A DNA stretch of 64,000 nucleotides, from NCBI GenBank assembly GCA_009733575.1, contig ML769484.1, positions 124,001 through 188,000 of the forward strand. Reading direction: 5' to 3'. Shown piece by piece: positions 55,831 through 64,000 of this stretch. Numbering within the stretch: position 1 is the first letter of the stretch; each line of letters starts with the position of its first letter. The notes under the pieces were generated by a model. It was given only the letters and a program-made list of their open reading frames with translations. It was not told the origin of the DNA and searched no databases. The position numbers and the translations under genes are program-made. Source of the DNA: Gymnopus androsaceus JB14 (taxonomy: Eukaryota; Basidiomycota; Agaricomycetes; Agaricales; Omphalotaceae).

Positions 55831-58801
55831 TCATTCATCTTCCAAATCATCGTCCTTAGGGGCTATAGGAAGTGTGGCAGCCTGCCATCCCACAACGACC
55901 ATCACGGTCCCATAGATAATAAACGCTGCATCCATACCTCCCCGCGATTCAGGTAATCCGCGGCCCATGGGAAATATTGCACAATGTCAAGTGCAAGCGC
56001 TACAGCTTTCAAAATGGCTGCGATCCTGTAGCTGCCCGCAAAGAATCCGGAAGAGTTATTGAGAACTAGTTGGAAGAGAATGCCAGAAATGAAAAGAGGA
56101 TCGACGATACTCTCTTTCAAGATGATGTCCTTGTAAAGCATTTTTGCTTCGAGAATCGAAGGGTCCGGCTCTGGATGCAACGGATCCAGGAAGTTGGGAA
56201 GATGAGGAAGCATGAGGTGATATGCCACGAAAAGCGCTGCGACAATCTTCAAAAAGAACCAAATTAAGACCAGTCTCTGAACAAGTAAATAGACTAAGCT
56301 GACCGCCATTTGAGACCTTTGTCTCATGGTAGATCTCTCTAGCCTCTCACTAGCACGCTCCTGATGATTAGGTCGTATTCTCCGCAAAGTGGGGATGATT
56401 CTGCGTAGAAATTTGGTTTCAGTGCCTGTAGACCACACCAATTCGATTCTCAGAGCTGTCAACAACATCCATGAAGTTTGCAGGGGGATGAATGCGACAG
56501 AAACGAATCTCAGAATGCGGAGGACGGAGCGCATCAATTGGGTAGGTTTAAAGCATCAAAGCTGGTGAATCCGCTACTGTAATCACTTTGGATTTGCGGT
56601 AATAGAAATTGATAGGCCAGCCAGGCGTCGCGTCCTTGAATGATAAATTCACAGTCGATGAGATTGGCGAAGGCGAGCAGGATCGTTCCTGGGATGGATA
56701 TGAAGGCAGAGCTGGTTCTTGTATACCAGTATAGTACATCGAATGCACCAGCTACGACTGAGATCGTCGTGCTACAAGCGAGAAGTAAATAACACGATAT
56801 GCACTATAATAATAAAGTTAGACGTACGATAGGAAGGATAGGACTAGTCGTCGTCGAGGATGTGAACTGCCTTCTCGGTGTATACCAAAGATACTATCTA
56901 GGTAACGTTAGAAGACAGTAAAAAGTAGTACAAAGCATTTACTCTGCTGGTCAACTTGGTCCTGAGCCTTGACTTGATTATAGTCGCTTTCAGTGACGGG
57001 ATATTGCTCGGGCGCCATCAATGAATTGAAGGAGTCCAACATGGTCCTTTCATGAACAGACATTCCGGAATACGTGAGATGCCAGCTTATGTTCAGAGAT
57101 TCCACTGACATTGGCATAAGCTACAAAAATGTGACAAAACAGCAGCAAATAGACCCACCAGAGCTATCGTCAAGCACATTCAAATTTTCAGTATTGTTAC
57201 TGCTTGCATTTAATGCACCTGTGGTTCGAGAGTCTGCTGCAATCCACCTGTGCATCGGAATTGGCGTAAAGTCCTGGGTTACGCCTGAGTTTTGGTGGAT
57301 GGTCATAGAAAAACAACGCTCTCACCTTAGGGCCCAGACCTCCTTTGGTAGCTTCAATGTAAGGCGCGTAAGCCCACTCCGTTCGATTCGAGCCATTGCC
57401 AAGAGGAATACCGAGCTCGAATAAGGACTCGAGAATCCCTGTGCTGAGATAATCACGTCGACAGCTTGTAATCATTCTCATGTCTTCCGGGTCATTGCCA
57501 AAGTTGCGAAATAAATTAAACGTATGCTGGTCGAGCTCTTCAATTTTACCGCACTTGTTCTGTCGTGAGCATCACGGCGATTCGTGAATAGTAAAACTCA
57601 CTTTCTTAGATTTGAGCTCATGATGAGATTCATTGAACAAAGCGAAATTCATAATTTCAAGGTCTTTGATGATTCGTATGTGTGTACTAAGAGTTCATGA
57701 GATAGGAAGAACGAACAGCAAGGCATAAAAATCATACTGAGAAACGATATAAGGATTTTGAGTATATGGGCTTGCCCAACTAAGTCATTGGAAGAATTAA
57801 AACAAGGATTAGGAGCCTCGAGCCTTCGGACCATTGGCATAACAAAGGATAAGAGCTCCGCCGACTCATCCAAGAGTGTTTTATTGCCTATTGATGGAGA
57901 GCCCAACGGGAACCTAGAAAGCAAAGTCAATTCGGGTGCCCGACTGAAACTTTGAAAGCTGAGAAAGTCTTACGGCCAGGCTCGTTTGGTTGTCATACTA
58001 TCTTCGTGAATCCAGCTTGAGAATGCTTTAACATTGTCCAGTGAAGATGGCGAGGTGGGAAGCAGCGTGAAAGCTGCCCTCAATTCCTCAAAGTTCCACC
58101 TGCGACTAGTAAAATAAGCTTAGTACGTACTTACAATATGAATGGATTAACTAGATACTATTTAACTCACAAATATTTTGCTGGGAGGGAGTAATTCACC
58201 GTCGAAAAGACAGTATCAGAGAGCCGAAGTTGCTTGAAGGCAATGTCGGAGTGAATCATCGTGAATAAAGGGATACTGATGGGAGCTAGCGACAGGAAAT
58301 AGCTGAGAGGGAAGCAAGTAGCTCGAAGTCTCCCAATAACTCCAACTCCCCAATTGAACCGGGCCATCATGGAATCCCCACCGTCGATTGCTTTCTGCTG
58401 TGGTGTTCATCCCTCTTAGACTCTTTCGCCATTCTGTCTCCTCCTCTACAGTTGCCCGAGCCCAGATGGTTACACCGATATCAAAGAGCTGATTTTCTCC
58501 CAAGAGTGGTTGAACAACCTTGCTCCGATCTGTGACCTCGTCGAGAGTCTGGTTCTGATAGAGTGTTCGATTACCTCTAGCGCTGGATATTATTGACTTT
58601 GTTTCCGACTTTACGTGCGCGAACAGTGGCCCCAGGCTACGAACAACGACTGAGAGTCCAACGAAGAAGATCACGCGATGTGATGAGAATGTAGAGCCAT
58701 TTTCCGAGAAGATGAGGATGAAGACGACGCTTTTTTCGGGATCGAAGAGGCTGGATTGGAGTGAAAGAGTTTTCTGCGATGGGCTCTGCATCAGAGGACA
58801 T
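55831..58801 (-). pseudogene. Large multi-pass membrane protein, copy B (frame-broken)
   Basis: Tandem duplicate of 52086-55099, same order and exon layout, most exons over 90% alike. It begins MSSDAEPIAENS at 58801. An extra A relative to copy A (CATCACATCGCG against CATCACTCGCG) breaks the first membrane helix near 58681. A base is missing near 57779 (GCCCAACTAAG against GCCCAAACTAAG), so VWASPY is lost. Further single-base differences occur near 57500-57590. But the exon near 57980-58030 is coherent here (FSSWIHEDSM and on) and broken in copy A. So each copy keeps parts that the other has lost. Confidence 0.65.
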
Positions 58802-59084
58802 GGCTATGGACGAGGAATTTCCCGATCTACACTGCCCGTACTTATAGGTCTCTCATCCAGTGGCATACGCATAGGTGCGATGGTAGTAGGGCTGTGAGCA
58901 TCCGCGATGATATGATATGATGAGCATGACTCCTCTAGGGTGAAAGTTCGATGCGAGTCTGTTCAACGTCACTTAGAGACTGTAGGTATGGGATGGCAGA
59001 CTACGGCGCCAAATTGATTCGATAAGCGCTTAATCAAACATTTTTTCAGCTCCTCTACTAGAACTTCACTGTGTAGCTTCTACA

Positions 59085-62000
59085 ATGTCTCTTGCTGGGC
59101 CATCTCAGAGAAAGCGGTTGAAACCGAATGACTCTCAAACTTCAAATATTATCTACGAAGACACCAGCGGAAATCAACAAGGCTCTTAGCACGCAAGGAA
59201 ATGTTGATCAAGTTATTAGAGGTCCGTTTCCGTTTTTTTTCTCTGCTATTTGAATCTAATATCTGACAATTGTAGCCCTCAGCTCTATTCAATGGCAATC
59301 CCAAAACCCCGGTGCCCATCAAAGCACGCTGAAGCAATGGATGCAAGTCAACTTCTGCGGAAGCTTTGTTGACGCTCTGGGACAATTTAGAAGGCGAAGG
59401 AGCAGACGGAAAAGTGCTTTCAATGGTTATCTCGCTTTTGAGCACCATTCTACGTCACCAGTCTTCGTCCTCTGACAGTGACAATCGACTGGCACGTTCC
59501 TTGCTCTCGACGACGCGCATGTCGAGACTCAATGCTTACCTTGCAGGCAAGAGAGTCGGATCAAGCAGTAATGTCGGTCTAGTTGTGGAGACCTTGAATC
59601 TTTTGACGGCTTTGGTGGCTTGGGACTCCAAGGTTGTATTGGAGACTGTACGATGGGATATAGATGTAAGTTTCCAAAACAGACCTCTCTTCTGCGTCGG
59701 CTATGTATTTTTTTTGGCCCAAGCTAATGCATCTTACAGGCACTTCATCGTATTCTGCGCTATAGTCGGAATCGCAAAGACGGCAAAGGAAAAGGAAAGG
59801 GGAAAATGAAGTCTCATCAAAGCTCCGGTACGTGTTTCCTTCACCTCTGATATTAAAGCTAATAATCTTAGCAAGTACAGATTCGCGCGCTCGAATTGCC
59901 CTCATGTCCCTGATTACCGCTATGCTCTCCCAAGACGTTCCTGCCCGCGTCAAAAGCGCATTTTTGGGCGCAGGGACACAGACCTTAATCCTACTTCAGA
60001 ATATATTGTCTGGAATTGGTGATTCACATGAAGAGGAAGATTACCTGTATTCGTATGCGCAAATCAAGCTCTTACTAGAGACGCTTTACGCCGGAGTTTG
60101 GTGCGATAAGCGCATTCCAAGGACCGTTAAGGTGGCTGTATTTGCGTTTGGGCATGGTCATAATGAGAATGGCAAAAGAGGACAAGTGGGGGGAGAGAAG
60201 GTGTGGAAGGGGGCAAGTTTGATTCTGTTTCGCGTTGATCTGAAAACTAACGTTCCGTTTGATAGCTTCTGGCCCTTTATACCCGTACTGAGTTAGAGTC
60301 TTCGCAGTCTAGTCTCGCGGAAGAAGATAATGATGAAGAAGGGATTCCTGCGGATCTTGTTCATCACTTTCTGCTCGCTCTCTGCACGCGTCCGGGTCAG
60401 GGAGTGTGTTTCCGGGACAAAGGATGGTACCCATCTAATTACAGTGATAATACCTCCTACGGGGAAGAGCACGATGATTTGGACCTTGACGTTAAATCCC
60501 GCTTCAACTCTAATCTTCCCTCTTTTGCCGACGAGGACACGCGAAGCAATTCCAATAAATTCCCTATACACAACCCTCTTCTTCTACGTGTTCTTCGCCT
60601 CCTCACTCCCTCCGCCGATCCACGGCAGCAGGAACTTGCTGCTCGGATTCTAGAAGCATGCCCTGAACTCGTTGCCGCCTGTGGAGATGTCATCTCTGGA
60701 GGCCCCGGAGCGCTTGATCCTCGTCTCAACGCACGGTGGATGGTGGGAATGACTTGGTATGGAAGAGTCGTCGGGCTCGCTGTACCGGAGGAGATGCTTT
60801 ACTTGCCAACTGTTGGTAGTACAAGTGGCGGAATTACAGGACGAACTCCCCGTGTAACTCCGCCACCATTGCGCAATGTGGTAGAGAGTATAGTGCCTTC
60901 ATTCAGCGGGGGAGGGACGAAAACTATCTTATCAAAGGCTTTGAGTTCAGGAGGTGGAGCAGAGAATACAGATGCTCCCGCTCAAGAATCCAGCTCCCTG
61001 GGCCTAGTGCAGCATACAGCAGCGCTCACGTTGTGTCGTTGCCTTGGAAAGTTCTTGCAGGTACGCACGACGCTTCTCAGAGCCGCTCGAGCTGCAGGTG
61101 AGTCAGAAGAGCATGTTGAACTGGATGATGGAACAAGCACAGTAGGTCCTTGGACGCGGCGATTGACGGAAGTGACGAAAGAGGTTCGGGCACGGATGCC
61201 TGATGTTCAGGTTGTGCTGGCGTTTTTGAAACATGTTGAGGCTGCTGGATCTCCTTCCTCATCTTCGACGACATCCAAACCCAACCCTACAGCGCATGCT
61301 CTTCTCTCTGAGAGCGCATATCGGCTCGTTTGGTTAGTATCATGCCTGCTTCGTCTCTGTTACCACCTCGGGCATCGCTGAGGAACGACTGGGCAAGTTC
61401 GACGTAGGCGGTCTGGTGGCCAGTTTGAGTATGTTTTCAGACGAGGAATCGGAGAATTCAGATGAAGATCCCAGGGGAGACGAGACGAGTGGGTTGAGAA
61501 CAATGAAGGACATTCATATCCTTCGGACCCTTCGCCTAAGTGGGGACTCGTTTGGATCACGCATATTCGGGAAGACTGGTGATTGGTGTTTATAGTTTCT
61601 GTGTGGTCTGTGAACTGAATATTTGCTTCTCTTAGGATCTCATAAAGGAACCCTCTTCCATCTTCTTCTCCGTGCATTCACAAAAGGCTCCCAAGCCTCG
61701 CGGCGGCCAAAAAGCAGGCCACGTTGTTCTGCACAGCGAGATAAGCCAACTTCTCAAACAAGTCCTTGCGCGGAGTGTGCTTTTTCGTCGTAACGAGGAG
61801 TTGGAAGACCGATATGGAGGCGGAGCAGAAGAAGAGGTTCAAATTTGGCTCTCTTCGCTTGCAGCCAACAAAGATTGCTCAGACGCAGATGTTATCGTTG
61901 CCTTTATGGACGATTGTGTTCAGCGCTGTATGCGGACCCCAGAACGCTATCTCGATGCACTTGACGACGTCCGTGAGGGTAGTTTGTCCAACGAAAGTGT

Positions 62001-64000
62001 CCAACTCCCTAGCCCACTTCTCATGACATTACTGGAGCAGCTGGAATACCGTATACACGCCGTGTCCACTGAGGAACAACAGCACTCTTTGGATTCTACC
62101 TCTTCGCCATCATTCCACTCCCTACAGGCTCTTCTTATCTTTTTGCGGGGCCTCTTTGTTCGCCTTGCTGCCTTCTGCGAGCCTCGTGCGCTTCCAGTAC
62201 TATGGTCACTCGCCCGGAAGATCACCACTGGTAAAAGCTTTGGTGGTGCCCAAGAGGATAGTCAAACTATGAAGCTTGTACAAGTCGAAGCTAGGCGTTT
62301 ACAGATGATGCTGAATTTCACACATTCAAGCTCAGAGGAGCAGTGACGAATGGATTCTACCAACGAGCATGAAGAGGGAATGGAGGACTTTGAAGTGCTG
62401 TATGTAGAGTACAGCACCATTACTCGCCTTGAAACCCCGGCATGGCGTTCGGTCCTCGTCAAAAAGGTGTTTGCAGGTTATGAAGACGTGGATGTCCTAT
62501 CACGAAATGTCCTCCGCGCTGTGCGCCTCATATCACATAGTCTTTCTGCGGTAACGCGCTCATCCACAATCGACCAGCTTGATGCAAATCAATCTGTAAT
62601 CAGCTCGCTCCTCTTGCTCCTTGCAGAGCTCATGGTCAAGCTGAGCGAAAACTCACCACTAATTAGCAAGACCCTCAAAGAATACCTCTTTGGCGGAAAT
62701 GAGGCTCTGAGAGGGTTCTGGATTGGTGTAGAAGGGCCCCGTGTTTGGGAAGGTGCGGGTTTTCTGGGCGGCGGGATTTCACCTTGAACTTACTCTTTTA
62801 TCGTTTTTTCTAGCCATCGACACTCTTCTTCGTAGCAGTGCGCTAAACGCAGGGGACGCTAACGAGCGCACTATAGTAGCAGATATCACACAGCACTGGG
62901 TAGCACATCTAGAAATGCAACTTCAGAGTGTGGGATCGGGAGAATCGACCACGGTGAGGACATGGACTGGCTAACTTCGGATAAGTAATGATTTGCTAAC
63001 ATCTTTCTCCGATAGGACCCCGAGTTTGCGTTGGCTCTTGTATGGCTTCGGTACGCACATCCTCATGTTTTGTGCAACCTTTTCGACTTGGCATATGCAC
63101 GTCGCCTGCACCCTGGATTAAAGGCAACGGCAATGGCTGTAATTTCAGCGACTGTGGAGGCATTAAGAAGCCATACGCTAATCACCGACATTGGTTCGGA
63201 ATATTCAGCGATCGAAATTCAACTGAGGCGCCGACTTCCCGTATTTTTGTCGCTCTCGTCCGATCGGAGTTCTCTTGACCCACTGGCACTGGAGGATCTG
63301 ATTCAATATGCACTTCAGTCCCGTTTGCCTATTGGACATGACGGATTTCTCTTCCAGCCTTCATCTCATTCATCGACATCGTTGCATTCTCGTCGTCGAC
63401 ACCGATGGCAACAACGCCTCGAAACACTGTCAGAGATGCCCAGCTCCGACGTGTTCGTGCAGCACTACATCACCCAGAATCATGATAAAACCTGGTCAAA
63501 CGTCACCGTAGATATCGTTTGCCATGCGATATACAGCGGCTGCATCGATGCGACCACGTTAAACTCATGGATGATTCGCTTGAGTAAGGACGAGAATCCC
63601 CCCGCCTTAGAACACATTGCACCTATCCTTCATGCCAATCTCGACTGTGTGCGAGCTTGTGGAGGCGTCGCTGGGATGTCCGAAGACCAACAAGAAGCGT
63701 TCTGGAAAGCGTACGAAGCCCATTTTTCGTCTATGGCTAACGTTGCCTTTTCTGCAAACCCAACGCTAGCTTCGGAAAGCCAGTCAGTTTGCGGAACATG
63801 CATTGCCATACTGCTAGACTTAGTCGATATGAATCCTTCGAGCCATGGACGGAATCTGATAGGACTATTGGTTAAGCACATCACGGCTTTGTCAGTGGAT
63901 GGGATATCGTTGGAGCTATTGATGGTTGGAAAAAAGGGCGTTACAGGTTCCGAAAAAGGACTGCTGGAAGTTGGAGAAGTGGTTGTAGATCATGCACTGC
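59085..64000 (+). CDS. URB1: Nucleolar pre-ribosomal-associated protein 1 (Urb1/Npa1), 5' part
   Basis: Starts MSLAGPSQRKRLKPNDSQTS, basic and nuclear. Npa1-type helical repeats follow: ALLTLWDNLEGEG, VVETLNLLTALVAW, ARIALMSLITAMLSQDVP, VHHFLLALCTRPGQGVCFRD, RVLRLLTPSADPRQQELAAR and WMVGMTWYGRVVGLAVPEEM. Later come KDIHILRTLRLSGDSFGSRI, GSHKGTLFHLLLRAFTK and a final open exon from 63017 to the window end (FALALVWLRYAHPHVLCNLF). Urb1 is a huge scaffold (>1,700 aa) in early 60S pre-ribosomes, so about half or more is missing. Introns are short; one at 60213-60265 is GC-AG. Frame breaks: single extra bases near 59166, 59345, 61372 and 61703, and an in-frame TGA at 62344-62346. Otherwise conservation looks strong. 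Confidence 0.8.

Larger units (their letters stand above)
52020..58850. repeat. Tandem segmental duplication of the membrane-protein gene
   Basis: Units at about 52020-55140 and 55790-58850, direct orientation, separated by about 650 bp of unrelated spacer. Similarity includes the 3' flank (TATATTCAAGG.ATTAC) and the start region. Confidence 0.8.

Overview
The window looks like nuclear DNA of a mushroom-forming basidiomycete (Agaricomycetes). Genes are dense on both strands and are broken by many GT-AG introns of about 45-65 nt. Several families are typical of that group: macrophage-activating-glycoprotein-like GPI proteins, a WW-like/multi-TM family, a long TolB-propeller amidohydrolase, and small secreted proteins. 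No tRNA, rRNA or CRISPR array was found. All calls come from reading the six frames and splicing by eye; family names are from recognition, not from a search.

Layout. 1-38 (-) is the first 13 codons of a Cdc42-type GTPase. 763-5083 (-) is a WD40 protein. 5373-6715 (+) and 7345-8483 (+) are proteins I do not recognise. 8682-10223 (-) is a TauD/TfdA dioxygenase. POP7/Rpp20 (10650-11419, -) and eRF1/SUP45 (11540-13123, +) share a 120-bp divergent promoter. A decayed gene with a duplicated 3' end follows, then a TolB-propeller amidohydrolase (15491-19933, +) and a WW-like membrane protein (20226-21827, -). 22.0-24.2 kb holds relics and small mobile elements. Next come a PDX1-like lipoyl protein (24475-25581), a MAG-like secreted protein (26625-27926) and an unrecognised protein (28784-29604). 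A tandem pair of secreted proteins lies at 29906-34568 (-). They are followed by an L-rhamnose mutarotase-like protein, Rab11, a small secreted protein, a secreted ADP-ribosyltransferase-like protein (41905-43137), tandem methyltransferases (43665-46730), an EF-hand protein, an M50B-type membrane protease, alanine aminotransferase (50394-51953), two tandem copies of a large membrane protein (52086-58801, -) and URB1/Npa1 (59085 to the right edge).

How it hangs together. Housekeeping functions (RNase P/MRP, translation termination, ribosome assembly, Rab traffic, pyruvate metabolism) sit between accessory blocks that grew by local duplication. Three duplications of 1.5-4 kb are visible: secreted pair, methyltransferases and membrane proteins. 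Two features recur. One is very small exons of 5-6 nt. The other is single-base frame breaks, mostly +1, in otherwise conserved reading frames. The frame breaks could be assembly insertion errors or real decay; they cluster in some genes and are absent from others.
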